The notes under the pieces: generated by a model | Told to the model about the DNA's origin: nothing | The model's input: only the letters and a program-made list of their open reading frames with translations | The model's database searches: none | From: Solibacillus sp. FSL K6-1523 | GTDB lineage: Bacteria; Bacillota; Bacilli; Bacillales_A; Planococcaceae | Direction of reading: 5' to 3' | DNA: 64,000 nucleotides | Assembly: GCF_038005225.1 (NCBI RefSeq) | Contig: NZ_JBBOSU010000001.1 | Coordinates: forward strand, 3,708,001 to 3,772,000 | Part shown: in pieces, positions 53,351 through 61,868 of the stretch | How positions within the stretch are numbered: the first letter of the stretch is position 1 | Layout of the letters: each line of letters begins with the position of its first letter | Made by a program: the position numbers and the translations under genes

Positions 53351-53776
53351 ATGACAAAAAAACTAGAAAATGCCCTACTAATGGTATGGGTTGTTGCATT
53401 AATGGCTACACTTGGCTCTCTCTATTTTTCTGAAATTCGCGGCTATGAACCATGTGAACTCTGTTGGTATCAACGCATTATTATGTATCCAATCGTCCTA
53501 ATTTCTACGGTTGCGATCATCCAAAAAAATGCTAAAATCGCTTTAACAATTGCTGTCTTTGCATGTATTGGCGCTGCAACGTCTTTATATCACTACGGCA
53601 TACAAAAAATCACGTTCTTGCAAGAAAGTGCACCTTCATGCGGACAAGTTGCATGTACAGGTGAGTATATTAACTGGTTTGGCTTTATTACCATTCCATT
53701 TTTAGCACTAACTGCTTTCGTATTAATCGCAGCAATTAGTTTTTACATGCTCAAAGTTATGAAGGGGGAAAAATAA
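53351..53776 (+). CDS. bdbC: Disulfide bond formation protein BdbC
   Basis: A 141-aa DsbB-type quinone-linked oxidase with four helices. The two redox pairs are CELC (Cys35-Cys38) and Cys97-Cys102 in SCGQVAC. It reoxidises a thiol oxidoreductase outside the membrane and passes electrons to quinone. ATG at 53351 follows AGGAG. The next gene, one base downstream, encodes a membrane-anchored thioredoxin and is the probable partner. Confidence 0.92.
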   Translation: MTKKLENALLMVWVVALMATLGSLYFSEIRGYEPCELCWYQRIIMYPIVLISTVAIIQKNAKIALTIAVFACIGAATSLYHYGIQKITFLQESAPSCGQVACTGEYINWFGFITIPFLALTAFVLIAAISFYMLKVMKGEK

Positions 53777-53777
53777 A

Positions 53778-54248
53778 TTGAAGAAATTATCCATTCTTGG
53801 TGGGATTATCGTAATTTTATTCGCTGTAATTATTTTCTTAACAAATATGTCAAACGAAGATAAATTAAAAGACAATCCATACGGAACGAAAGATTTAAAA
53901 CAATCCACAATCGACCTATTAAGTGATGAAAACTATCAAAACATTATTTTACCGGATGCATTAGCTAAAAAAATTGAGTCTGGTGAAGGGGTTGTCGGCT
54001 ATTTCTTTAGTCCGGAATGCTCATTCTGCAGAAGTTATACACCTAAACTAATGCCAATCGCAGAAGAGTTAGACGTAAAAGTCAATCAATTAAATGTGCT
54101 TGAGTTCCCAGAGGAATGGGGCAAATATGCACTTGAAGCAACACCAACATTAATTTACTTTGAAAATGGTGAAGAAGTTGCCCGTTTAACAGGTGATGCA
54201 GCAGATGCAGATACACGTAAATTTATTAATGATGTTATATTAAAATAA
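53778..54248 (+). CDS. Membrane-anchored thioredoxin-like protein
   Basis: A 156-aa protein: N-terminal membrane anchor (~5-23) and an extracytoplasmic thioredoxin fold with the active site CSFC (Cys81, Cys84) and the cis-proline in ATPTLIYF. TTG start at 53778, after GGGGG, immediately after bdbC. It plays the part of BdbD/BdbA-type oxidase or thiol carrier for BdbC; the dithiol with Ser-Phe between cysteines is not a standard DsbA sequence. Confidence 0.85.
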   Translation: MKKLSILGGIIVILFAVIIFLTNMSNEDKLKDNPYGTKDLKQSTIDLLSDENYQNIILPDALAKKIESGEGVVGYFFSPECSFCRSYTPKLMPIAEELDVKVNQLNVLEFPEEWGKYALEATPTLIYFENGEEVARLTGDAADADTRKFINDVILK

Positions 54249-54257
54249 GAAAACGAG

Positions 54258-54289
54258 AAAAATCGTGTTCCTGACCGAGCACGATTTTT
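54258..54289 (+). terminator. Terminator after the thioredoxin-like gene
   Basis: AAAAATCGTG pairs with CACGATTTTT; the ribosome site of the next gene follows at once. Confidence 0.8.
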
Positions 54290-54305
54290 CATTTGGAGGA
54301 AATAG

Positions 54306-55139
54306 ATGTTCACATATGAAGTTGTCCAAGAAGGACTTACGGTAGAAGATTTACTGCGCTCGAATTGGCGCTTAGGAAAGAAAATCGTTCATGAGCTACG
54401 CATGGCAAAGGCTGTAACGATGAATGGCGAGCCCGTGTTATGGAAAGACCCTTTAAAAGCAGGAACGATTTTAAACTTTGCATTTGAAATGCCAACATCA
54501 AACTATGCACCGACTAATAGCTGCGATGTGACAATTCGCTACGAAGATGAGCATTGCTTAATCGTTTCGAAACCTAAAGGAATGGCGACACACCCGAACG
54601 AACCAACAGACCACAACACATGTATGAACCATGTGATGAAGCATATTCAAGATCAAGGCGGTCAATATGCAGAGCATGTACACCGTTTAGATCAAGGTAC
54701 GAAAGGTTTACTACTCATTGCAAAGCACCCGATTGCTAAATCTATTTTTGATCGCATGATTGAAGAGAAAATTATCACTCGCACATACGCTGCTGAAGTA
54801 CAAGGCAATATTCGTTCGGACAGTGGTAAAATCAATGCATCAATTGGTAAAGACCGTCATCATAGCTCTCGCCGTGTCGTTTCAGATAGCGGACAGCACG
54901 CGGTTACACATTATGAAGTTATCAATCGCTATAAAGGTACTTGCGTTGTTCACTTAGTATTAGAAACAGGCCGCACGCACCAAATCCGTGTCCATATGGC
55001 ACATTTAGGTCACCCAATTGTTGGCGACATTATGTACGGCGCACGTGAAACAAGCTATGGTGGTTACGAGCTTCATGCGATCCAACTAGAATTCGACCAT
55101 CCGTTTTTAAATAAACTTGTTGTCGTGAAAGACGTTTAA
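54306..55139 (+). CDS. RluA-family pseudouridine synthase
   Basis: A 277-aa RNA pseudouridine synthase with the S4-like N-terminal part reduced and the RluA catalytic domain intact: HRLDQGTKGLLLIAKH (~119-134, catalytic Asp in HRLD; the usual TSG is TKG here), and the later RTHQIRVHMAHLGHPIVGD. It modifies uridines in 23S rRNA or tRNA; the exact target is unknown. The ATG at 54306 follows GGAGGA. Confidence 0.88.
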   Translation: MFTYEVVQEGLTVEDLLRSNWRLGKKIVHELRMAKAVTMNGEPVLWKDPLKAGTILNFAFEMPTSNYAPTNSCDVTIRYEDEHCLIVSKPKGMATHPNEPTDHNTCMNHVMKHIQDQGGQYAEHVHRLDQGTKGLLLIAKHPIAKSIFDRMIEEKIITRTYAAEVQGNIRSDSGKINASIGKDRHHSSRRVVSDSGQHAVTHYEVINRYKGTCVVHLVLETGRTHQIRVHMAHLGHPIVGDIMYGARETSYGGYELHAIQLEFDHPFLNKLVVVKDV

Positions 55140-55144
55140 TGTTA

Positions 55145-55182
55145 AAAGAGGGAATCGCTAATGAAGCGATCCCCTCTTTTTT
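55145..55182. terminator. Bidirectional terminator after the pseudouridine synthase gene
   Basis: AAGAGGGaATCGCT pairs with AGCGATcCCCTCTT, flanked by A and T runs. Confidence 0.82.
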
Positions 55183-55192
55183 TCACGTTCGG

Positions 55193-56023
55193 TTAAAAAT
55201 CAAATTTAAAATTATCTGGATCTTGACCAAATCGTTCATCACGATTCAGCGCATCTAATTGCGCCATCGTTTCATTTGATAATTCAAAATGGAATAGCTG
55301 TGCATTTTCCTTAATGCGTGATGGGGTTACTGATTTTGGAATAACGATGACATCATGCTGCAAATGCCAACGTAAAATCACTTGCGCTGGCGTCACCCCG
55401 TACTGCTTAGCAATTGCTTGGATTGTTGCATCATTTAGCACATTGCCGCGCCCTAGCGGTGACCATGCCGTTACTGCAATATTTTGTTCCTTACAAAACG
55501 CTCGTAATGGCGCTTGATTTAAATAAGGGTGTAGCTCAATTTGATTGACCATTGGTGCGACATTTGCTTTGTTTAATAATGTTTGTAAATGATGCTCGTG
55601 GTGATTTGAAACGCCCGGTACACGAATTAACTTTTCATCATACAGACGCTCAATCGCACGGTACGTATCTTCAAGCTTATCCAAAACAGGCCAATGTGTT
55701 AAATAAAGATCCACGTAATCCATGTTTAGCTTCTTTAACGATGTTTCAAATGCTCGTAACGTATTGTCATAGCCTTGGTCGCTATTCCATACTTTCGTCG
55801 TCACAAAAATTTCTTCTCGTGCAACACCTGAATGACGAATTGCTTCTCCTACTTCCTCTTCATTGTAATAAAGTGCCGCCGTATCAATTGCACGATAGCC
55901 CAAATTAATAGCTGTTGAAATTGCTTGCACCGTCTCTTCTTTGTCTGTCATTTTAAATACGCCCAGCCCTACAAGTGGCATTTGCACACCATTAGCAAGT
56001 GTGCGTGTCGATTGTAAATTCAT
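55193..56023 (-). CDS. Aldo/keto reductase
   Basis: A 276-aa AKR5-type NADPH-dependent reductase similar to YvgN/YtbE. Catalytic residues are visible: Asp and Tyr in IDTAALYYNEEEVG (~46-59), Lys in TTKVWN (~76) and His in YLTHWPV (~109); the cofactor loop VIPKSVTPSRIKEN is near 235. It reduces aldehydes such as methylglyoxal. Alone, convergent with the pseudouridine synthase gene. Confidence 0.92.
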   Translation of the reverse strand: MNLQSTRTLANGVQMPLVGLGVFKMTDKEETVQAISTAINLGYRAIDTAALYYNEEEVGEAIRHSGVAREEIFVTTKVWNSDQGYDNTLRAFETSLKKLNMDYVDLYLTHWPVLDKLEDTYRAIERLYDEKLIRVPGVSNHHEHHLQTLLNKANVAPMVNQIELHPYLNQAPLRAFCKEQNIAVTAWSPLGRGNVLNDATIQAIAKQYGVTPAQVILRWHLQHDVIVIPKSVTPSRIKENAQLFHFELSNETMAQLDALNRDERFGQDPDNFKFDF

Positions 56024-56119
56024 TTAAATCCCCCCACTATTAGAATATTTTTATTATAACCTTTATTTAATCTTCTTTAAATCGAATAAAAATAAGCATA
56101 AAAATTTGCTTCTCGGGGA

Positions 56120-56163
56120 AAATACGAATAATATATAATATGTTTTTACTAATGTTCGTTTTT
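56120..56163 (+). promoter_or_regulatory. Possible PurR PurBox pair at the NCS2 permease promoter
   Basis: AAATACGAATAAT (56120-56132) and the inverted AATGTTCGTTTTT (56151-56163) match the PurBox AWWWCCGAACWWT in 11 and 12 of 13 positions. They are 18 bp apart, close to the usual 16-17. A TATAAT (56134-56139) lies between them. Confidence 0.5.
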
Positions 56164-56178
56164 AGAAAGAAGGATTTT

Positions 56179-57480
56179 ATGTTTAAATTGAAGGAAAATC
56201 ATACTACCGTTAAAACAGAATTATTTGCAGGTTTAACAACTTTTTTAACGATGGCTTATATTATCGTAGTCAATCCGATTATTTTAGCGGATGCCGGCGT
56301 ACCGATTGATCAAGTATTTATGGCAACGATTATTTCAGCAGTTATTGGTACGGTTTGGTTAGCTATTTTTGCAAACTATCCGATTGCCATTGCACCTGGG
56401 ATGGGCTTGAATGCTTATTTTACTTATACCGTCGTCCTTTCATCGAATGGACAAATTGATTATATTACAGCATTTTCAGCTGTATTTGTTGCCGGGATTA
56501 TTTTCATTTTACTAAGTTTAACACCGTTTCGTGAAAAGTTAATTACAGCTATACCAGAAAACTTAAAACTGGCAATTACAGCTGGCATTGGTTTATTCAT
56601 CGCATTTATCGGACTTCGCATGGCTAAAATTGTTGTCGCAAACGAGTCGAATTTAGTCGCTCTTGGTGATTTGAGCTCTAGCCCCGTTTTACTTGCACTT
56701 TTTGGACTAGCAGTAACAGTCGTTCTTATGGCTTTAAATGTGAACGGAGCTTTATTTATCGGCATGATTGCAACGTCCATTGTTGCACTTATGACAGGGC
56801 AGCTTCATATCGATAAAGTTGTTGCCGTTCCACATTTACCAGAAGGCATTTTAGTTTGGAATCCTATTGAAGCATTTAGTCAAGTCGTTCAATTCGGTTT
56901 ATATGGCGTTGTTTTCTCATTTATTTTAGTAACATTATTTGATACGACTGGCACAATGATTGGTGTCGCTAAGCAAGCTGGCATTTTAAAAGACGGCAAG
57001 CTTCCTCGTGCTCGTAAAGCATTGCTTGCGGATTCAATTGCTACAACTGCTGGTTCAATGTTAGGTACAAGTCCTACGACCGCTTTCTTAGAATCAGGAG
57101 CTGGTGTAGCTGCTGGCGGACGTACAGGACTTACTTCATTAACAGTTGCAGGACTTTTTATTATTGCTTCATTTTTTGGACCGTTAGTAACTTCTATTTC
57201 TGGCGTTTCAGCAATTACATCTCCTGCACTAATTATCGTCGGAAGTTTAATGATTGGTGTCGTAAAAAATATTGAATGGCATAAATTCGAGGAGTCTTTC
57301 CCTGCGTTTTTAGTTATTTTAACGATGCCTTTAACAGCAAGTATTTCAACAGGGATTGCGCTTGGCTTCATTTCTTATCCATTGTTGCAAATTGTTAAGG
57401 GGCAAGGAAAAAAGGTTCATCCACTGCTATATATATTTGCAGTTTTATTCGTTATCCAACTTGTTTTCATGCCACATTAA
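56179..57480 (+). CDS. NCS2-family purine permease
   Basis: A 433-aa permease of the AzgA/PbuG/PbuO branch with about 12-14 helices. The signatures MAYIIVVNPIILADAG (~25-40), GMGLNAYFTYTVV (~88-100) and FDTTGTMIGVAKQAG (~258) belong to hypoxanthine/guanine/adenine carriers. The ATG at 56179 follows AAGAAGGA; the upstream extension lacks a site. PurBox-like repeats cover its promoter, in line with purine transport. No guanine riboswitch is seen. Confidence 0.9.
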   Translation: MFKLKENHTTVKTELFAGLTTFLTMAYIIVVNPIILADAGVPIDQVFMATIISAVIGTVWLAIFANYPIAIAPGMGLNAYFTYTVVLSSNGQIDYITAFSAVFVAGIIFILLSLTPFREKLITAIPENLKLAITAGIGLFIAFIGLRMAKIVVANESNLVALGDLSSSPVLLALFGLAVTVVLMALNVNGALFIGMIATSIVALMTGQLHIDKVVAVPHLPEGILVWNPIEAFSQVVQFGLYGVVFSFILVTLFDTTGTMIGVAKQAGILKDGKLPRARKALLADSIATTAGSMLGTSPTTAFLESGAGVAAGGRTGLTSLTVAGLFIIASFFGPLVTSISGVSAITSPALIIVGSLMIGVVKNIEWHKFEESFPAFLVILTMPLTASISTGIALGFISYPLLQIVKGQGKKVHPLLYIFAVLFVIQLVFMPH

Positions 57481-57500
57481 TTTCATCAGTAAAAAAATCA

Positions 57501-57533
57501 AAAACCCTCCAAAAATAAATTTGGAGGGTTTTT
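57501..57533 (+). terminator. Terminator of the NCS2 permease gene
   Basis: AAAACCCTCCAAA pairs with TTTGGAGGGTTTTT. Confidence 0.88.
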
Positions 57534-57652
57534 CGTAGTTTACTAGAAAATACATGCGTGATTTAGTATAATTTAATTTACAGAAAATTCTTTTTTCAAC
57601 ATGAGAACTACTTTTTCTATTTGACTAACAATGATAGAGGAGCTGGTTAACT

Positions 57653-59266
57653 ATGATGGATACGCAGTTAATTTTGACAGGATTTTTAAAACGCGCAGAA
57701 CGTTATTTTCCCAACAAGCAAATTATTTCACGTACAAGCCCAACAACAACACATCGCATTGCCTTCAAAGATTATGTAAAACGTACACGCCGTTTAGCGG
57801 ATGCACTTACAAATTTGGGTATGACACGTGGGACAAAAGTTGGTACGTTCGGTTGGAATCACCACCGTCATTTAGAAGCTTATTTTGCAATTCCATGTAG
57901 TGGTGCCATTTTACACACAATTAATATACGTTTAGCTCCGGAGCATATTGTGTACATTATTAATCATGCCGAAGATGAAATTTTATTAATCGATGAAGAT
58001 TTATTCCCATTAGTTGAACCGGCTTTAGCTCACTTAAAATCAGTAAAACATATTATTGTAATGGGCGACAGTTTAGAAGTTCCGACATCTAGCTTCCCGA
58101 ATGTGCATAATTATGAGCAATTACTTCAAAAAGCCAATGAAAATTTCGAGTTTCCTGAAGATATAGATGAGTATACGCAAGCAGGTATGTGCTATACTTC
58201 TGCAACAACAGGTATGCCTAAAGGTGTTATTTATACACATCGCAGTATTGTACTCCACAGTATCGCACTTGGTCTTGCCGAATCCTTTGCGCTCAAGGAA
58301 AATGATATCGCATTACCAGTAGTGCCTATGTTCCATGTCAATGCATGGGGCTTACCTTTTGCTGCCATTAACTATGGTGCAAATCTCGTACTTCCTGGCC
58401 CTATGTTCACACCGGCCTTGCTGCTTGACCTAATAGAGCAAGAAAAAGTGACGCTCGCTGCAGGTGTTCCAACAATATGGCTTGGTGTACTTGCGGAACA
58501 AGAAAAGCAGCCGCGCGATTTGTCGTCTATTCGTCAAATTATTTCTGGTGGTTCCGCTTCACCAAAAGGGTTAATCCAAGCATTTAATGAAAAATTAGGC
58601 GTTCCTTATGTCAATGCATATGGCATGACCGAAACTTCGCCGTTAGTAAGTATGTCACACCCAACATCTGAAATGGCAAATTATTCAACAGATGAATTAT
58701 TAGATTTACGTGTAACACAAGGTTTAACATCTTCCTTAATTGAAACCGAAGTTGTGAATGAAAACGGTCCTATTCCATGGGATGGTCAAACGATGGGTGA
58801 ACTACGAATTCGCGGTCCATGGATTGCTTCTGAATATTATAAGGATGAACGGACAAATGATGCATTCCGTGATGGTTGGCTCTATACAGGAGATATCGCC
58901 GTCTTAACAAAAGAAGGCTATATTAAAATTACGGACCGTACAAAAGATTTAATTAAGTCCGGTGGCGAATGGATTTCTTCCGTAGATTTAGAAAATGCGC
59001 TCATGTCCCACCCTGCTGTTTTTGAAGCGGCTGTTATCGCGGTACCGCATCCAAAATGGCAAGAACGTCCACTTGCATGTGTCGTCTTAAAAGATAATGC
59101 ACATGCGGCAAAAGATGAATTAATCGCCCATCTTGAAAATGATTTCGCGAAATGGTGGCTACCAGATGATGTCGTTTTCTTAAATGAAATCCCAAAAACA
59201 TCTGTTGGGAAGTTTTTAAAGGCGAAGCTTCGTGAAGACTTGAAAGATTATGAAGTTCCGCTTTAA
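57653..59266 (+). CDS. Medium/long-chain fatty-acid--CoA ligase (AlkK-like)
   Basis: A 537-aa ANL enzyme of the AlkK type. The AMP-binding loop reads YTSATTGMPKG (~179-189), with Ala replacing the usual Gly; FHVNAWGLP, YGMTETSP and YTGDIA follow, and the C-terminal SVGKFLKAKLRED carries the catalytic lysine. It differs clearly from lcfB at the other end of the window, so substrates probably differ (medium chain or aryl acids). No FadR-like site was seen. Starts at the first of two ATG codons after GAGGAG. Confidence 0.9.
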   Translation: MMDTQLILTGFLKRAERYFPNKQIISRTSPTTTHRIAFKDYVKRTRRLADALTNLGMTRGTKVGTFGWNHHRHLEAYFAIPCSGAILHTINIRLAPEHIVYIINHAEDEILLIDEDLFPLVEPALAHLKSVKHIIVMGDSLEVPTSSFPNVHNYEQLLQKANENFEFPEDIDEYTQAGMCYTSATTGMPKGVIYTHRSIVLHSIALGLAESFALKENDIALPVVPMFHVNAWGLPFAAINYGANLVLPGPMFTPALLLDLIEQEKVTLAAGVPTIWLGVLAEQEKQPRDLSSIRQIISGGSASPKGLIQAFNEKLGVPYVNAYGMTETSPLVSMSHPTSEMANYSTDELLDLRVTQGLTSSLIETEVVNENGPIPWDGQTMGELRIRGPWIASEYYKDERTNDAFRDGWLYTGDIAVLTKEGYIKITDRTKDLIKSGGEWISSVDLENALMSHPAVFEAAVIAVPHPKWQERPLACVVLKDNAHAAKDELIAHLENDFAKWWLPDDVVFLNEIPKTSVGKFLKAKLREDLKDYEVPL

Positions 59267-59294
59267 GTAATTCGTTATAAAATACAATAATATT

Positions 59295-59333
59295 AAGAGA
59301 AGCGCATTGGCTATTAACCGATGCGCTTCTCTT
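59295..59333. terminator. Bidirectional terminator after the AlkK-like gene
   Basis: AAGAGAAGCGCAT pairs with ATGCGCTTCTCTT around an inner GG/CC pair. Confidence 0.88.
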
Positions 59334-59335
59334 CA

Positions 59336-59506
59336 TTATTTTTCTTCCGTTTTCTCTTCATTATCAAATTGCTGCGGATCTGGTATACGGTTATGTTCTT
59401 CTAATTGTTGCTCATCTCGCATATGCTCCATCTGTTTTCCAAGCATTTTTAATTCCTCTAATGTATTTGCCATATTGCCATTTACAATATCATCTTGATT
59501 TTTCAT
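59336..59506 (-). CDS. Hypothetical acidic small protein, 56 aa
   Basis: A 56-residue, highly charged, helical protein (MKNQDDIVNGNMANTLEELK ... HMRDEQQLEEHN) with no Cys and no membrane segment. Its GGGAGGCGG ribosome site and the terminator just after it support expression. I do not recognise it; the C-terminal FDNEEKTEEK suggests a disordered tail. Confidence 0.65.
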   Translation of the reverse strand: MKNQDDIVNGNMANTLEELKMLGKQMEHMRDEQQLEEHNRIPDPQQFDNEEKTEEK

Positions 59507-59642
59507 TGTACCGCCTCCCTTCTATTAATGTTCCCATTTTTTTCTTTTTCGAACCATTTCTGCCACAATATTAAGTAGTAAATCAAAATAATTTAAGCTA
59601 TACTGATTAGAGATATAGTAAAAACTTGAGGAGGGTTCTTCC

Positions 59643-59738
59643 ATGAAATTAATTTTAATTCTGGGTGTTTGCGTAGCATTTTTAACAGCAATCTTCACTG
59701 CTGGATATGATAGCAAACCATTCTCAAAAGAAAACTAA
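59643..59738 (+). CDS. Small hydrophobic protein, 31 aa
   Basis: MKLILILGVCVAFLTAIFTA is a single hydrophobic segment followed by a short polar tail (GYDSKPFSKEN). GAGGAGGG precedes the ATG and a terminator (59765-59797) follows. Could be a membrane peptide or a small secreted product; it is divergent from the 56-aa gene. Confidence 0.6.
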   Translation: MKLILILGVCVAFLTAIFTAGYDSKPFSKEN

Positions 59739-59764
59739 TTATCGTTAATTAGCTTTCACTAACG

Positions 59765-59797
59765 GACAATCGTAATTAACTTGCGATTGTCTTTTTT
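59765..59797 (+). terminator. Terminator of the 31-aa gene
   Basis: GACAATCG pairs with CGATTGTC, followed by TTTTTT. Confidence 0.82.
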
Positions 59798-59862
59798 GTT
59801 ATTAAATAATGGATCTCCACCAAAATATGCGCTTTACTATAAAAGTTAATTTTTACTCTCTG

Positions 59863-59978
59863 TAACTAGCCAACTTTTTCCGTAAACTAGCCATTCTCCC
59901 GCTAAAACTAGCCACTTTTCATACGCTACTCGCCAAAATTCATCGTAAACTAGCCGAATTGACTCGGTAACTAGCCAA
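59863..59978. repeat. Degenerate 21-bp-period array T2
   Basis: Six copies of ACTAGCC (the fourth is ACTCGCC), usually preceded by TA(A), begin at 59865, 59886, 59907, 59928, 59949 and 59970: exactly 21 bp each time. The 14 bases between are variable. All frames on both strands contain stops, so it is not coding. It lies between a terminator and the promoter of the CatE-like gene. T1 (9555-9665) has the same period and unit number with another word. Confidence 0.85.
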
Positions 59979-60010
59979 ATCCCCTGCTCTTCAAAAATAT
60001 TCCGATATAC

Positions 60011-60077
60011 TTGATTTTTTAGTAAGCATAAATTATATTAGTTACATAAAGTAAGTTAGTTGCAAAACACAACCTAA
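60011..60077 (+). promoter_or_regulatory. Promoter and operator-like palindromes of the catE-like gene
   Basis: TTGATT (60011-60016), 17-bp spacer, TATATT (60034-60039). Just downstream, over the expected start point, TTACATAAAGTAA (60042-60054) is an inverted repeat, and TTAGTTG/CAACCTAA (60056-60077) forms a second dyad. Such placement suits a repressor, possibly a DUF24/MarR regulator such as CatR or YodB; which one is not shown by sequence. Confidence 0.5.
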
Positions 60078-60096
60078 TTCTAAAGGAGATTCACTC

Positions 60097-60984
60097 ATGC
60101 AAACTCATTTTCACAAAAAACCAAACATGTACACATCACATGTTCAATTAAAAGTTTCTAATTTAGCACGTTCTATCGAATATTACACAACAATTATCGG
60201 CTTTAAAGTACTTGAACAAACGGATAATACCGCTTATTTAACGGTGGATGGCAATACAAGTTTAGTGTCATTAATAGAAGTACAAAATGCGCAGCCTTTA
60301 CGCGACGGCTTCACAGGACTTTACCACCTTGCTTTACTATTACCCTCTCGTAAAGACTTAGGAAACATCGTTCAGCATTTTGTTAATTTAAATGTCCGTC
60401 TTGGCGCATCCGATCATGATGTTTCAGAAGCACTTTATTTAAATGATCCTGACGGAAATGGCATTGAAATTTATGTGGACCGCGACGAGTCTGAGTGGAC
60501 TTGGTATGAAGACGGTTCCGTTCAAATGACGACAGACCGTCTCAACTTCCAGCCAATTTTAGCAGAAGCGGATGAGCAATGGGATGGACTCCCTCAAGAT
60601 ACGGTGATGGGTCACGTTCACCTATCTGTAGCTAATCTTGCGCAATCAGAAAATTTTTATACGAATGTATTAAATTATAATGTCGTTGCACGTTACGGGG
60701 CCGGGGCATTATTCATTTCAACAGGAAATTATCACCATCATTTCGGTTTAAATACATGGCAAAGTGCTGATGGACAACCGCCTACAGCAAACATGGTTGG
60801 CTTAAATTCATTTACAATCGTATTAAATGATGAACAAGTTGCTGCTAACGTAAAACAAAACTTACAATCAAACGGCTATAACATTGAAACGCATGAAGCC
60901 GCGCCGAAATTTGGTGGTCTACAATCTTTCTCTACAGTTGATCCAAACGGCTTGCGCATCATTTTCACAATTGATGGCGAATAA
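60097..60984 (+). CDS. catE: Extradiol dioxygenase-like VOC protein (CatE type)
   Basis: A 295-aa protein made of two vicinal-oxygen-chelate halves (each beginning with SHVQLKVSNLARSIEYY or GHVHLSVANLAQSENFY, ~14 and ~172). Candidate metal ligands are His in GHVHL, His in the YHHHFGLNTW region and Glu in GNGIEIYVD. B. subtilis CatE, of nearly the same length, cleaves catechol and is induced by quinone or catechol stress. The promoter has palindromes over its start. No catD homologue is adjacent. Confidence 0.8.
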   Translation: MQTHFHKKPNMYTSHVQLKVSNLARSIEYYTTIIGFKVLEQTDNTAYLTVDGNTSLVSLIEVQNAQPLRDGFTGLYHLALLLPSRKDLGNIVQHFVNLNVRLGASDHDVSEALYLNDPDGNGIEIYVDRDESEWTWYEDGSVQMTTDRLNFQPILAEADEQWDGLPQDTVMGHVHLSVANLAQSENFYTNVLNYNVVARYGAGALFISTGNYHHHFGLNTWQSADGQPPTANMVGLNSFTIVLNDEQVAANVKQNLQSNGYNIETHEAAPKFGGLQSFSTVDPNGLRIIFTIDGE

Positions 60985-61052
60985 AAAATCTTTGAAACCT
61001 TTTCTTCCATTCTCCGTATATAAAAGTAATTAGAAGTATTGGAGGAATTCAT

Positions 61053-61820
61053 TTGTCACTTTTTAATAAAGTATTAGCAAGTGTTGGTATAGGTGCAGCA
61101 GTCGTCGATACAAAGCTGCATAAGGCAAGTTATACAATTGGCGAGAAAATTACAGGTATTGTAGAAATTATCGGGGGCAACACGGAGCAGCAAATTGATT
61201 CGATTTATTTATCGTTATATACAAACTATACGCGTGAAATAAACGATAAAAAAGTTACGGACAACGCATTATTGATGAATTATAAAATGAATGAGCCTTT
61301 TACAGTTCAACCAAATGAAAAACAAGAGATCCCATTCTCTTTTGATTTACCAGCAGCCATTCCTGTGACAACTGGGCAATCCCGTGTTTGGATTCATACA
61401 GGTTTAGATATTAAAAATGCGATTGACCCAACAGATAAAGACTTTATCGATATCCAGCCTACGCGTCTAGCAAACAGCGTATTATCTGCTATTCAAAATT
61501 TAGGCTTTCGTCTGCGCAAAGTAGATAGCGAACAAGCACCTGCCTCTTTACGCAACCGCACACCGATTGTACAAGAATTTGAATTTACACCGACAAATAA
61601 TACGTATCGCCGGTATCTAGATGAACTTGAAGTAATCTTTTTAGATCAATCATCGAAATCCGTTGAAATATTAGTGCAAGTGGATCGACGTGCTCGTGGA
61701 TTAGGAAGCTTTTTATCCGAAGCTTTTGACATGGATGAAAGTTTTATTCGCTTAACATTATTTGAAAACGATAATATTTCAGCAAAAATCGCACAAGCAA
61801 TCGAAAATAAAATGTGCTAA
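61053..61820 (+). CDS. spo0M: Sporulation control protein Spo0M
   Basis: A 255-aa arrestin-like protein of the Spo0M family: N-terminal beta-sandwich (YTIGEKITGIVEIIGGNTEQ, ~25-45; QEIPFSFDLPAAIPVT near 90) and a second, with a C-terminal acidic segment. B. subtilis Spo0M affects early sporulation and the cytoskeleton. Start TTG at 61053, seven bases after GGAGGA. Confidence 0.92.
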   Translation: MSLFNKVLASVGIGAAVVDTKLHKASYTIGEKITGIVEIIGGNTEQQIDSIYLSLYTNYTREINDKKVTDNALLMNYKMNEPFTVQPNEKQEIPFSFDLPAAIPVTTGQSRVWIHTGLDIKNAIDPTDKDFIDIQPTRLANSVLSAIQNLGFRLRKVDSEQAPASLRNRTPIVQEFEFTPTNNTYRRYLDELEVIFLDQSSKSVEILVQVDRRARGLGSFLSEAFDMDESFIRLTLFENDNISAKIAQAIENKMC

Positions 61821-61823
61821 AAC

Positions 61824-61865
61824 AAAAGGCATGAGGAGCAAAATTAATTGCTACTCATGCCTTTT
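61824..61865. terminator. Bidirectional terminator between spo0M and trmL
   Basis: AAAAGGCATGAG pairs with CTCATGCCTTTT, with inner AGCA/TGCT. Confidence 0.87.
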
Positions 61866-61868
61866 CAA

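Noticed and set aside
56889-57371. 160-codon minus-strand frame over the NCS2 permease gene
   Set aside because: Antisense shadow; low-complexity Pro/Ala/Val translation typical of the opposite strand of a permease gene.
59863-59978. CRISPR array or coding heptapeptide repeat
   Set aside because: The word is 7 bp with 14-bp spacers, and TAA/TAG stops recur in the array; it cannot be translated.
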